Notes under the pieces: generated by a model
Databases searched by the model: none
Told to the model about the DNA's origin: nothing
The model's input: the letters and a program-made list of their open reading frames with translations, nothing else
Shown here: in pieces, positions 23,876 through 32,752 of the stretch
Layout of the letters: each line of letters starts with the position of its first letter
Position numbering within the stretch: position 1 is the stretch's first letter
Position numbers and translations under genes: made by a program
Source: JBKEDH01 sp047975295
Lineage (GTDB): Bacteria > Bacteroidota > Bacteroidia > Flavobacteriales > Flavobacteriaceae
Assembly: GCA_047975295.1 (NCBI GenBank)
Contig: JBKEDH010000173.1
Span: 1-39,868 of the forward strand
DNA length: 39,868 nt
Direction of reading: 5' to 3'

Positions 23876-24013
23876 ATTAACAAATGTTAATAACACGCGT
23901 TCATAACCAGTTGAAAACTAAAATATTACTTTTTTTTGAATACTCGCTTTTTTACGTTATCTTTACGAGAGTAATGCAACAATATTTTAGGTGTTGGTTT
24001 TAACTTAAAACGT

Positions 24014-24021
24014 TAAATTTG
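24014..24021 (+). promoter_or_regulatory. TAnnTTTG box of a possible intergenic transcript
   Basis: TAAATTTG is a perfect -7 match; TTG at 23994-23996 is 17 bases before it. Transcription from here would end at the hairpin of 24398-24441. Confidence 0.35.
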
Positions 24022-24397
24022 TGTTTTTACTAAACGTAAAACGTTCTTTTTTTTTTGATTGTTTTTATTTCCATCTTTAACATTCAAGTATCGATGTTGA
24101 AGGCAAAATGCCAAAGGGGTTCAGTTGTTCTTGCTTGTCAAGATTGGAGTGTTTAAAAGAAAACATGTTGTGGGAAACCTCATAAAACAAGTTACTTGAT
24201 AAAACACAAAAACCGGAAGGCAAATGCATAGTCGTAATGGATTTTAAAGAAAAAATAATTACAGGAAGCATATTGATGGTTAGGTCAATACATTTTGAAA
24301 AACCACAAATGTTCCACCTTTTTGGAAAGGTTGATGTTAAATCTAATTTAAGTATGTTCTACACGGTTAAAATAGTTTAACAAAATCATTTCAAAAG

Positions 24398-24450
24398 AAA
24401 GCCATATCAAAGGAGATTAAGTTCTGCTGTGATATGGCTTTTGTTTTTTG
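24398..24450 (+). terminator. Strong rho-independent terminator without an assigned gene
   Basis: AAAGCCATATCA (24398-24409) and TGATATGGCTTT (24430-24441) pair perfectly over 12 bases; the loop is 20 bases and a T-rich tail runs to 24450. No recognised gene precedes it. Confidence 0.85.
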
Positions 24451-24660
24451 ATAAATCGGTATTTACAAAGCCCTTTTTTTATGTTCTATTAAAATTTATA
24501 ATCTGCAAGACTTTTCACCTCATATTTACACCGTTTTATGCTTCGTTTTTTGTATATTCGCTACCCGAAAACGATATCGCTATTTTATGCCAATTTATTT
24601 CACAATAAAGGGCATTAACTGCAAATAGCAAAACTGTTAACATATAATCTTAGTTATTCA

Positions 24661-26871
24661 ATGTCTAAAATAATTTACACTAAAACCGACGAAGCTCCGG
24701 CTTTGGCAACCCGCTCTTTTTTACCCATAGTACAAGCATTTCTTAAATCGTCCGGAATTAACATCGAAACATGCGATATTTCCTTGGCTGCAAGGATTTT
24801 GGCAATATTTCCAGATTATTTAAAGGAAGACCAACGTGTATCAGACGATTTGGCTATGCTTGGTGAATTGGCCAAAAAACCAGAAGCCAATATTATTAAA
24901 CTACCTAATATAAGTGCTTCTATACCTCAATTAAAAGCAGCCATAAAAGAACTTCAATCTAAAGGTTTTGGTATTCCAAATTATCCGGACGAACCTAAAA
25001 ACGATACCGAAAAAGATATAAAATCACGCTACGACAAAATAAAAGGCAGTGCGGTAAATCCCATTTTACGGGAAGGGAATTCGGACCGTCGCGCACCCAA
25101 AGCCGTAAAAAATTATGCCAAGAACAATCCGCATAGTATGGGAGCTTGGAGTAAAAATTCCAAATCGCATGTAGCTACCATGAATGCTGGCGATTTTGCG
25201 CATAACGAAAAATCGTTAACCATACAGGATGCAACCGATATAAAAATTGTGCATACTGCCAATAACGGAACAAAAACCGTATTAAAAGATAATTTCCACA
25301 TTCAAAAAGGCGAAATTATAGATGCTACGGTAATGAACAAGAATGCATTGATAGCATTTTTTGAAGAACAAATATTCGATGCCAAAGAAAAAGGTATTCT
25401 ATTTTCTCTACACATGAAAGCAACGATGATGAAGGTTAGCGATCCCATTATTTTTGGGCATGCAGTAAAAACATACTTCCTCAAAGTATTTGCAAAGCAC
25501 GGTACCGTTTTAGAGGAAATAGGTGTTGATGTAAACAATGGTTTTGGAAATTTAATCGAAAAATTAAAAGAACTCCCCGAAGATAAAAGAAACGAAATAC
25601 AGATCGATATAAACGATGCCTTTAAAAACGGACCAGCAGTAGCTATGGTAAACAGCGATAAAGGTATTACCAACCTACATGTACCAAGCGACGTTATTAT
25701 CGATGCATCCATGCCAGCCATGATACGCACTTCCGGACAAATGTGGAATGCCGAAGGCAAGTTACAAGATACAAAAGCCGTTATCCCCGATAGCAGCTAT
25801 GCCGGTATTTATGATGCTATTTTCAATTTTTGTAAAGAAAATGGTGCTTTCGATCCAACTACTATGGGAACAGTACCCAATGTTGGACTTATGGCTCAAA
25901 AAGCCGAAGAATACGGTTCGCACGATAAAACATTCGAAATACCATCAAACGGAACCGTAGCCGTAATTGACACCAATGGCAATACTTTATTGGAACACAC
26001 TGTTGAAACGGGCGATATTTGGCGTATGTGCCAAGCCAAAGATGCTCCTATTCAAGATTGGGTAAAATTGGCCGTAACCCGTGCAAGGGCTTCGAAAACA
26101 CCTGCTGTTTTTTGGTTGGACAAAAACAGAGCGCATGATGCCGAACTTATTAAAAAGGTAAATACCTCTTTAAAAGACCACGATACTTCTGGATTGGATT
26201 TACGTATTTTATCGCCAACCGAAGCTACTAAATTTACCTGCGAACGTCTTATAAAAGGATTGGATACCATTTCGGTTTCCGGTAATGTTTTACGCGATTA
26301 CCTAACCGATCTGTTCCCCATTCTCGAAGTTGGTACAAGTGCCAAAATGCTTTCCATTGTACCGTTAATGAACGGGGGCGGATTGTTTGAAACCGGTGCC
26401 GGAGGTTCGGCACCAAAACACGTACAACAACTTTTGGAAGAAAACCACTTACGTTGGGATTCTCTGGGCGAATTTTTGGCCCTTGCCGTTTCTTTGGAAC
26501 ATTTTAGTGAGGTAAACAACAGTAAACAAGCAAAAATTCTGGGAGAAACATTGGATAACGCTACCAGTACATTATTAGAAAACAGAAAAAGCCCATCTAG
26601 AAAAGCAGGCGAATTAGATAACCGCGGCAGCCATTTTTATTTGGCACTATATTGGGCGCAAGAACTGGCCAATCAAAGCCAAGACCAAGAGCTTAAAACC
26701 GAATTTACAGTCTTGGCCAAAAAACTGGCCGAAAACGAAGCTTTAATCATTAAAGAACTCAACAAAATCCAAGGCAAACCTACCAACATTGGCGGTTATT
26801 ACGAGCCTATTGAAAATATGGTAAATCACGTTATGCGGCCTAATAAACTGTTTAACGATATATTAAATTAA
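24661..26871 (+). CDS. icd: Monomeric NADP-dependent isocitrate dehydrogenase
   Basis: Oxidatively decarboxylates isocitrate to 2-oxoglutarate with NADP. At 736 residues it is the monomeric IDH-II type, unrelated in length to the common dimeric enzyme. Family segments seen are TKTDEAPALATRSFLPIVQAF at the N-terminus, NPILREGNSDRRAPKAVKNY (about 133-152, contains substrate-binding Ser and Arg), HSMGAWSKNSKSHVATM, GLMAQKAEEYGSHDKTFE in the middle, and LFETGAGGSAPKHVQQ in the C-terminal part. Many Bacteroidota carry this type. It is monocistronic, with a long upstream spacer and a terminator just after it. Confidence 0.96.
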   Translation: MSKIIYTKTDEAPALATRSFLPIVQAFLKSSGINIETCDISLAARILAIFPDYLKEDQRVSDDLAMLGELAKKPEANIIKLPNISASIPQLKAAIKELQSKGFGIPNYPDEPKNDTEKDIKSRYDKIKGSAVNPILREGNSDRRAPKAVKNYAKNNPHSMGAWSKNSKSHVATMNAGDFAHNEKSLTIQDATDIKIVHTANNGTKTVLKDNFHIQKGEIIDATVMNKNALIAFFEEQIFDAKEKGILFSLHMKATMMKVSDPIIFGHAVKTYFLKVFAKHGTVLEEIGVDVNNGFGNLIEKLKELPEDKRNEIQIDINDAFKNGPAVAMVNSDKGITNLHVPSDVIIDASMPAMIRTSGQMWNAEGKLQDTKAVIPDSSYAGIYDAIFNFCKENGAFDPTTMGTVPNVGLMAQKAEEYGSHDKTFEIPSNGTVAVIDTNGNTLLEHTVETGDIWRMCQAKDAPIQDWVKLAVTRARASKTPAVFWLDKNRAHDAELIKKVNTSLKDHDTSGLDLRILSPTEATKFTCERLIKGLDTISVSGNVLRDYLTDLFPILEVGTSAKMLSIVPLMNGGGLFETGAGGSAPKHVQQLLEENHLRWDSLGEFLALAVSLEHFSEVNNSKQAKILGETLDNATSTLLENRKSPSRKAGELDNRGSHFYLALYWAQELANQSQDQELKTEFTVLAKKLAENEALIIKELNKIQGKPTNIGGYYEPIENMVNHVMRPNKLFNDILN

Positions 26872-26881
26872 CATCAATATC

Positions 26882-26910
26882 AAGCCCCTTTTTTTAAGGG
26901 GCTTTCTTTC
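26882..26910. terminator. Terminator after icd
   Basis: AAGCCCCTT (26882-26890) and AAGGGGCTT (26896-26904) form a perfect 9-bp stem with a TTTTT loop and a T-rich tail (TCTTTC). Confidence 0.85.
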
Positions 26911-26926
26911 ATAGCAGTAAAAAAAC

Positions 26927-26934
26927 TACTTTTG
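26927..26934 (+). promoter_or_regulatory. TAnnTTTG box four bases before murQ
   Basis: TACTTTTG ends four bases before the murQ ATG (26939), predicting a leaderless mRNA. The expected upstream element would lie inside the icd terminator and is not a clear TTTG. Confidence 0.4.
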
Positions 26935-26938
26935 CACT

Positions 26939-27760
26939 ATGGACTTTATAAAAACCACCGAACAGGATTCCCGTTACGACCATCTCGAAAAAATGGACGT
27001 TTCCGAGCTACTATCCCATATTAACAACGAAGACAAAACAGTTCCTTTGGCTGTTGAAAAAGCTTTGCCGCAAATAGAAAAACTGATACAAGTGATTGTT
27101 GATAGATTACGAAACAATGGACGCTTATTCTATATTGGAGCAGGAACCAGTGGCAGGCTTGGAATTTTGGATGCTTCGGAATGTCCACCAACATTTGGCG
27201 TTCCTCACAAACTGGTTATCGGCTTAATTGCCGGAGGTGACACTGCCATTAGGAAAGCCGTCGAATTTGCCGAAGATTCACCTACCCAAGGTTGGGAAGA
27301 TTTAAAGACACACAACATATCCAATAAAGATGTTGTAGTTGGCATTGCTGCTTCAGGTACTACACCTTATGTTATTGCTGCCCTTAACAACTGTAACGAA
27401 AACGGTATTACCACCGGATGTATTACCTGTAACCATAACAGTCCGCTATCGCAAACCGCAAAATATCCCATTGAAGTTATTGTAGGTCCCGAATTTGTAA
27501 CGGGAAGTTCCCGCATGAAAGCCGGTACTGCCCAAAAATTGGTACTCAACATGATTACCACTGCAACAATGATACAATTAGGGCATATAAAAGGCAATAA
27601 AATGGTGGATATGCAATTAAGCAATAACAAACTTGTAAATAGAGGTGCCAAAATGCTTATGCAAGAACTTAATATTTCGGAAGATAAAGCCCAAGAATTA
27701 TTGGACACCTATAAAAACGTACGTACGGCCATACAAAACTACACAATAAATGGAAACTGA
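26939..27760 (+). CDS. murQ: N-acetylmuramic acid 6-phosphate etherase
   Basis: Cleaves the lactyl ether of N-acetylmuramic acid 6-phosphate to give N-acetylglucosamine 6-phosphate, a step in recycling of the cell wall. The 273-residue SIS-fold protein shows LFYIGAGTSGRLGILDASECPPTFG (65-87), with an active-site Glu at 81, plus VVGIAASGTTPYVIAAL and EVIVGPEFVTGSSRMKAGTAQK, which are MurQ hallmarks. Length is slightly shorter than the E. coli enzyme because the C-terminal helical tail is short. The gene overlaps the next one by 11 bases. Confidence 0.95.
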   Translation: MDFIKTTEQDSRYDHLEKMDVSELLSHINNEDKTVPLAVEKALPQIEKLIQVIVDRLRNNGRLFYIGAGTSGRLGILDASECPPTFGVPHKLVIGLIAGGDTAIRKAVEFAEDSPTQGWEDLKTHNISNKDVVVGIAASGTTPYVIAALNNCNENGITTGCITCNHNSPLSQTAKYPIEVIVGPEFVTGSSRMKAGTAQKLVLNMITTATMIQLGHIKGNKMVDMQLSNNKLVNRGAKMLMQELNISEDKAQELLDTYKNVRTAIQNYTINGN

Positions 27761-27983
27761 AAAAACAGATAAAACAATGCTCTCTAAAGGCCTAAAAATA
27801 TTGGGGCTGTCGTTAATTTCTATGTTTATTGGCCCAACAGCAGTATTCTTGTCCTTTAGCAATAAAGACAAAAGTTTTTATATTCCACTTTTAATAATAG
27901 CCATTTTGGTATGTTGCCTTGCCGTATTTTTTGCTTTTAAAGGTTTAAATACCGTTGTAAACAGTATGTTTAAAAAAAAATAA
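27750..27983 (+). CDS. DUF6095 small membrane protein
   Basis: A 77-residue protein with two membrane helices (about 15-36 and 44-65) and polar ends. The layout, with GLKILGLSLISMFIGPTAVFLSF and FKGLNTVVNSMFKKK, resembles the DUF6095 family of flavobacteria. Its ATG lies inside the end of murQ, so its translation is probably coupled to murQ. No function is known. Confidence 0.75.
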   Translation: METEKTDKTMLSKGLKILGLSLISMFIGPTAVFLSFSNKDKSFYIPLLIIAILVCCLAVFFAFKGLNTVVNSMFKKK

Positions 27984-28001
27984 TTATTTGCTCTTCTTCC
28001 C

Positions 28002-30425
28002 TTACCTCAACTCATTTACAACCAAACGCAGTTCGGCATACGTATATTCGTCATCCAATTGGTTTTTTAAATCGGAAAGCCCCTCAAAGTTTTTTTGTGG
28101 AATTATGGTCTTTAAGACTTCATAACGCTCAATGGATATTAAATCGGTTATTTTCACTTCGCCCGAAGGGATAAAGCTGGTTAAATGTCCAAAGATGGTA
28201 TTCTCGGTAAGTTCTCGCAAGGCAGCAATTTGTATAACCGTTTTTCCTGATTGAAACATAGTTAACGATTCCATTTTTGTTTCGCTCACTATTTTTGGCT
28301 CTTGGACAACTTCGGGTTTATACGACACCTCTATATTATGTGCATTGCGATATGCTTTAATTACTTTTAAAATATCGTCGCCATATTTTTCCACCCTTAG
28401 TTTTCCCATACCGTTTACTCTTAAAAGCTCGGCTTTAGTTGTAGGCAGCAATTGGCACATGGCATATAAGGCCTTCTGGGTAAACACTTGGTAATGGACC
28501 AATTCCTGGCTATTTGCTATATCGTTCCTAAGCATTTGCAACTTTTCAAACAAAGCCACATGGCTTGTTCCCTCCACAACCGTTTTTCGCTGGTTTTTGG
28601 GCTTTTCTTTATTTACAAATACCGACTGAGCTCGCTGTTCCAAAATACGTTCCATTTTAAAATCTTCTTCCACCGTTTTAAAATACAATTGCTTTACGGC
28701 AAGTAAGTCGTCAAGTGTTTCCAAATGTTTGGTAATATCTTTTTTCAGGGCTTTATTATCGGTTGTAAAACCAAAAGATGTTAACGGTTTTGTTATGTGC
28801 GATTCGGTTTCTGCTTTAAAATATACTTTTGCCTTTTTAAACCGACTTTGGATAAGTTCACTGTTTTCTGGCAAACCTCCATTTTCTAAAAGTTGATGCA
28901 ATTGTTCTCCAAATTTATAGGTTACTTTTAAAAATGTAGCCACTGTTTTCTTTAAAGGCAGAAAAACGGTTTCAAATGGTCCTTCAACAACCGTTCTATT
29001 TTTATAATAAATATCCAAAATACGGGTTATGGGATACAAAAACGCATTAAAATCGAATATTTCAAAAATTAAATCCAATTGAAACACTTTATGCGAATGC
29101 TCCAAAACGGCTTTATTCGGAGCATTTTTTTCGGCTGTTTCATTAAACACCGTTACGTTCTCATCGCTAATAATTTGCTGGGGATGTATTTTATGTTTTA
29201 ACACCAATCCTTCTAAAGATTTACACCGGCTTAAGGCTACGTAGGTTTGGCCGTGGGCAAAGGCATCTTGTGCGTCTATAATGGCTTTATTGAACGTTAG
29301 TCCTTGACTTTTGTGTATGGTAATAGACCACGCCAAACGCAAGGGTATTTGGGAATATGCTCCTATTTTTTCTTCCTCGATGGCGTTGGTTTCGGTATTT
29401 ACTGAGTAGTTTATATTTTCCCAAACTTCGGGTGTTACGATAATGTTAAAATCATCGTCCGGACAATGTACCACTACTTCATCGTTATCCAAATGAACCA
29501 CCTTGCCTATTTTACCATTAAAATAACGTTTTTCGGGCGAGCTATCGTTTTTAACAAACATAACTTGTGCACCTACTTTTAGTTCTAATTTTTCGTCGTT
29601 TGGATAAGCATATTCCGGAAATTTCCCCTTAACCACCGCTTTATAAATACCTTTTTTTGTATCTAACCGGTTCAATTCGGTTTTATTTACCGCTTCAGCC
29701 TTTCTGTTGTGCGTGGTAAGCGAAATGTAACCATCATTAGGTTTGGACTTAAAATCGGGAATATGGCGCTTATTTAAGTTTGAAGCAAGTGTTTCGGTTA
29801 ATTTATTGTTTCTAATAGCATTTAGAATTTCAATAAACTGCGGATTTTCCTGTCTGTAAATATGCTTCAGTTCGATGGTTACGGCATGGCTTTCCTGAAA
29901 GGCCAAACTACTAAAAAAATAACCGTTTTTATAGGTATGCTTCAATAAATCCCATTCATTTTCCTTGATAATGGGCGATAGTTGCTGCAAATCGCCAATC
30001 ATTAAAATCTGTACGCCACCAAACACCTTATTCCTGTTCCTAAAACGGCGCAAGATACGATCTATACCATCTAACAAATCGGCACGCACCATGCTTATTT
30101 CATCAATAACTAACAAATCCATGGATTTGATTATATTTATTTTTGTCTTACTAAACTTCCGGTTAAAACCTTTTGAAGCATTTAAATTGGTATTGGGCAA
30201 AATAGGACCAAAAGGCATTTGAAAAAACGAATGTATGGTGACACCCTTGGCGTTTATGGCTGCAACACCTGTAGGTGCTACCACAACCAAACGCTTTAAA
30301 CTTTCCTTTTTTAAGCGGTGCAAAAAGGTTGTTTTACCCGTTCCGGCCTTTCCTGTAAGAAAAATGGAACGGTTGGTTGTATTGGCAAATGCCCATGCCA
30401 AGTCCAGTTCTTTATTTGTGGTCAT
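28002..30425 (-). CDS. PIF1/RecD-like DNA helicase with HRDC and C-terminal helix-turn-helix
   Basis: An 807-residue superfamily 1 helicase. The N-terminal ATPase has Walker A GKAGTGKTTF at 25-34, PTGVAAINAKGVTIHSFFQ (motif Ia), the Walker B VIDEISMVRADLLDGIDRIL near 107-126, and further motifs up to WSITIHKSQGLTFNKAIIDA and YVALSRCKSLEGL (motifs V and VI). From about 625 to 700 is an HRDC domain (QKALYAMCQLLPTTKAELLRVNGMG), as in RecQ. The end, about 735-807, resembles the helix-turn-helix found after RQC-type domains (GKTVIQIAALRELTENTIFGHLTSF). Such helicases are common in Bacteroidota and are often mis-named RecD or AAA proteins. A role in replication or repair is likely. It converges on the murQ unit with 18 bases between. 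Confidence 0.9.
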   Translation of the reverse strand: MTTNKELDLAWAFANTTNRSIFLTGKAGTGKTTFLHRLKKESLKRLVVVAPTGVAAINAKGVTIHSFFQMPFGPILPNTNLNASKGFNRKFSKTKINIIKSMDLLVIDEISMVRADLLDGIDRILRRFRNRNKVFGGVQILMIGDLQQLSPIIKENEWDLLKHTYKNGYFFSSLAFQESHAVTIELKHIYRQENPQFIEILNAIRNNKLTETLASNLNKRHIPDFKSKPNDGYISLTTHNRKAEAVNKTELNRLDTKKGIYKAVVKGKFPEYAYPNDEKLELKVGAQVMFVKNDSSPEKRYFNGKIGKVVHLDNDEVVVHCPDDDFNIIVTPEVWENINYSVNTETNAIEEEKIGAYSQIPLRLAWSITIHKSQGLTFNKAIIDAQDAFAHGQTYVALSRCKSLEGLVLKHKIHPQQIISDENVTVFNETAEKNAPNKAVLEHSHKVFQLDLIFEIFDFNAFLYPITRILDIYYKNRTVVEGPFETVFLPLKKTVATFLKVTYKFGEQLHQLLENGGLPENSELIQSRFKKAKVYFKAETESHITKPLTSFGFTTDNKALKKDITKHLETLDDLLAVKQLYFKTVEEDFKMERILEQRAQSVFVNKEKPKNQRKTVVEGTSHVALFEKLQMLRNDIANSQELVHYQVFTQKALYAMCQLLPTTKAELLRVNGMGKLRVEKYGDDILKVIKAYRNAHNIEVSYKPEVVQEPKIVSETKMESLTMFQSGKTVIQIAALRELTENTIFGHLTSFIPSGEVKITDLISIERYEVLKTIIPQKNFEGLSDLKNQLDDEYTYAELRLVVNELR

Positions 30426-30868
30426 TCGAATAAGTGTCTTTTAAAACTTAAAAATAACATTATTTTTAGTGCACGGCAAAAATTCTTTTTATTAGTTTAT
30501 TGTTTATTTTCAAGATCTTAAATATTTTTAAAACCCTCAAACACAAACAACATAACAACATAACACCTTAACTATCAATACATTACTTTTATTTATAGTT
30601 TTTTGGCGTGTACCATGAAGATTATTATAAAGTTAGCTCTCATTTAAAAAAACACGTGTTATAAAATTAAAATTAAACATGTATATTTCACACGAATAAA
30701 TTTAAGTTAACCATTTAATTTTTAGCTTTTTAAACAACATAGCAAAAAAACCGAAAGCTTACTGTTCGTTGTTTTTATTCATGACCTTTTGTGGAGGCCT
30801 TTATCTTGGCTTTGCTAAATCCCTCAATGAGGGTTTCATTATTTTACTACTTTATACCTTCGTTTTCC
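30426..30868. other. AT-rich spacer with a possible 38-codon frame
   Basis: About 440 bases between two minus-strand genes. Short direct repeats AACAACATAACAACATAACA lie at about 30547-30566. On the plus strand an ATG at 30781 opens a 38-residue hydrophobic frame (MTFCGGLYLGFAKSLNEGF and on, stop 30895-30897) which overlaps antisense the end of the next gene. CCCTC-AAT-GAGGG at 30821-30833 is a small hairpin that could help end transcription. None of these is strong evidence of a gene. Confidence 0.35.
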
Positions 30869-31141
30869 TTAATCAATATATTTTTCCCTTTTTATAAGAT
30901 ATGTATAAACCCACATTAGGGTAAACGTAGGAATAACATCTACCCCCGGCAAAGCTTCTTCAGCAAAAGCGATAACACCTGCAACCTTTCCTGCTTTGCC
31001 CTTATAAAGTTTGGTCATTAACCAACCCGATAATGGTGCCCAAATAATATCTGAAAACTCACCGAAACCCGGTATTATAAACGACACATAACCTATGGCA
31101 TCGAACAAAAGCCCCAATAACAATTTTTTATATTTGTTCAT
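30869..31141 (-). CDS. Small membrane protein, unknown
   Basis: A 90-residue protein with two or three hydrophobic stretches (8-25, 29-42 and 68-84) and a conserved-looking centre (PGFGEFSDIIWAPLSGWLMTKLYKGKAGK). The GDFSD-like acidic segment followed by WAP and a short helix resembles a family of small proteins often seen in Bacteroidota without a function. It is alone on the minus strand, with a divergent ABC gene 149 bases away. Confidence 0.75.
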   Translation of the reverse strand: MNKYKKLLLGLLFDAIGYVSFIIPGFGEFSDIIWAPLSGWLMTKLYKGKAGKVAGVIAFAEEALPGVDVIPTFTLMWVYTYLIKREKYID

Positions 31142-31289
31142 ATCATTTATTTAACCAAAAAATGGAGTTCAACTTAACCTTAATAAACAATAAATATACC
31201 AAAAGCTTTTATTTATTGCGATTATCTTATTTCATAATTGTACATAACAAGTTAAAGTATTAAATTCACGGCTCATATTCGTTTTTAAA

Positions 31290-31955
31290 ATGATTCAGGC
31301 AAAAAACATTCACAAATACTACGACAATTTACAGGTTTTAAAAGGTGTAAACCTTACTATAAAAAAAGGTGAAGTGGTATCCATTGTAGGAGCTTCTGGA
31401 GCAGGAAAAACCACACTCCTACAAATTTTAAGTACTTTGGACAGAGCTTCAAATAAAGAAAAATTCCAACTTCAAATAAACAATATAGACATTAGTACAC
31501 TTAACGAGAAAGCCTTGGCAAAGTTTAGAAATGAACATATTGGTTTTATTTTCCAGTTTCACCAGCTATTACCAGAATTTACAGCTATTGAAAACGTATG
31601 CCTACCAGCCTTTATAAAAGGAACCGGTAAGGCTTTAGCCGAAGAACGAGCCAAGGAGCTTCTTGATTTTTTGGGCTTAAAAGAGCGCCATAACCACAAA
31701 CCCAACGAACTTTCGGGAGGCGAACAACAGCGAGTTGCCGTAGCAAGGGCCTTGATAAACAAACCGGATTTGATTTTTGCAGATGAGCCTTCCGGAAATT
31801 TAGACAGCGAAAGTGCCGAAAACCTGCACAGCTTATTCTTTAAACTCCGTGACAAATTTGGCCAGACCTTTGTTATTGTTACCCATAATGAAGAACTTGC
31901 CAATTTGACAGACCGAAAACTAATTATGGTCGATGGCAACATTGTAAATAGCTAA
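31290..31955 (+). CDS. ABC transporter ATP-binding protein, LolD-like
   Basis: A 221-residue ATPase of the LolD/MacB group. Walker A is GASGAGKTT (34-42), the Q-loop region is FIFQFHQLLPEF, the signature LSGGEQQRVAVARAL follows, Walker B is LIFADEPSGNLDSESAE, and the switch His is in FVIVTHNEELA. The group drives LolCE lipoprotein release or MacB-type extrusion. The matching membrane subunits are not in this window, so an exact role cannot be assigned. The TIGR02757 gene follows after four bases and is therefore likely co-transcribed. Confidence 0.9.
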   Translation: MIQAKNIHKYYDNLQVLKGVNLTIKKGEVVSIVGASGAGKTTLLQILSTLDRASNKEKFQLQINNIDISTLNEKALAKFRNEHIGFIFQFHQLLPEFTAIENVCLPAFIKGTGKALAEERAKELLDFLGLKERHNHKPNELSGGEQQRVAVARALINKPDLIFADEPSGNLDSESAENLHSLFFKLRDKFGQTFVIVTHNEELANLTDRKLIMVDGNIVNS

Positions 31956-31959
31956 TATT

Positions 31960-32724
31960 TTGAATAAAGCCGAACTTAAAACATTTCTCGATGAAAAAGT
32001 CGAACAGTACAACAGACCAAACTTTATAGAAACCGATCCTATACAAATCCCACATCAATTCACTAAAAAGGAAGATATTGAAATTGCCGGTTTTTTAACT
32101 TCTACCATTGCTTGGGGCAACCGAAAAATGATTATTAACAACGCTAAAAAGCTAATGGATTTATTGGGTAATTCTCCTTACGAATTTATTATCGGCCACA
32201 GCCAAACCGATTTAGAAAGATTGTCGCCGTTTGTCCACAGAACATTTAACGGCAACGACACTGTTCAATTTATAAAATCATTACAGCATATTTATAAAAA
32301 CCACAATGGCTTGGAAGCGGTTTTTACCAAATATGCAGAAAAAGAATCCCTACAACCAGCCATAACAACATTTAAAACACTCTTTTTTGAAGTTGAGCAT
32401 TTACAACGTACCGAAAAACACGTTAGCGACCCAAAAAATGGTTCGGCGGCAAAACGAATTAACATGTTTTTACGATGGATGGTAAGGAACGACAATACCG
32501 GGGTCGATTTTGGTATTTGGAAAAACCTATTACCCGCACAGCTCTCATGTCCGTTAGATGTACATTCTGGAAATGTAGCCAGAAAACTGAGATTACTAAA
32601 ACGAAAACAAAACAACGCCAAAGCTTTGGCTGAACTGGATCGTAATTTACGGCAACTCGATAAAAACGATCCTGTTAAATACGATTTTGCCTTATTTGGG
32701 TTGGGTGTTTTTGAAAAATTTTAA
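31960..32724 (+). CDS. TIGR02757/DUF2400 family protein
   Basis: A 254-residue cytoplasmic protein with the pattern of TIGR02757: a front with DPIQIPHQFTKKEDIEIAGFLTSTIAWGNRKMI, a centre with GSAAKRINMFLRWMVRNDN, and an end with LSCPLDVHSGNVARKLRLLKRKQN and ELDRNLRQLDKNDPVKYDFALFGLG. It is predicted helical and distantly resembles HhH DNA glycosylases in its DVH and ALFGLG parts, but no function is established. It begins with TTG four bases after the ABC ATPase stop; no ATG lies near. Confidence 0.88.
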   Translation: MNKAELKTFLDEKVEQYNRPNFIETDPIQIPHQFTKKEDIEIAGFLTSTIAWGNRKMIINNAKKLMDLLGNSPYEFIIGHSQTDLERLSPFVHRTFNGNDTVQFIKSLQHIYKNHNGLEAVFTKYAEKESLQPAITTFKTLFFEVEHLQRTEKHVSDPKNGSAAKRINMFLRWMVRNDNTGVDFGIWKNLLPAQLSCPLDVHSGNVARKLRLLKRKQNNAKALAELDRNLRQLDKNDPVKYDFALFGLGVFEKF

Positions 32725-32752
32725 TACTTTACAAACTCCTAACCTCAAAATC

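Larger units (their letters stand above)
23876..24660 (+). other. Gene-poor region with promoter box, nearly open frame and terminator
   Basis: About 785 bases between rplS and icd without a convincing full gene. A TAAATTTG box is at 24014-24021, with TTG 17 bases before it. One frame is open from 24081 to 24380 apart from a single TAA at 24183-24185. The first part could start at ATG 24108 (25 residues) and the second at ATG 24237 (47 residues, MDFKEKIITGSILM and on). Eighteen bases after its stop is a perfect 12-bp terminator. This could be a decayed small gene, a short protein gene, or an RNA gene of about 420 bases. From 24450 to 24660 only a TATATTCG box (24553-24560) before icd is seen. 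Confidence 0.5.

Noticed and set aside
24077..24271. 64-codon minus-strand frame in the rplS-icd spacer
   Set aside because: No promoter or terminator in that direction; the plus-strand box and terminator make the plus strand more likely to be transcribed.
24027..24450. tmRNA or RNase P RNA in the rplS-icd spacer
   Set aside because: Length would fit tmRNA, but there is no tRNA-like acceptor end with CCA, no tag peptide resembling ANDENYALAA, and no RNase P core motif.
25302..25760. 152-codon frame antisense to icd
   Set aside because: Shadow of the highly conserved isocitrate dehydrogenase; composition is that of complementary codons.
30781..30897. 38-codon hydrophobic frame
   Set aside because: Overlaps the end of a minus-strand gene and has no promoter, so it is recorded only within the spacer description.
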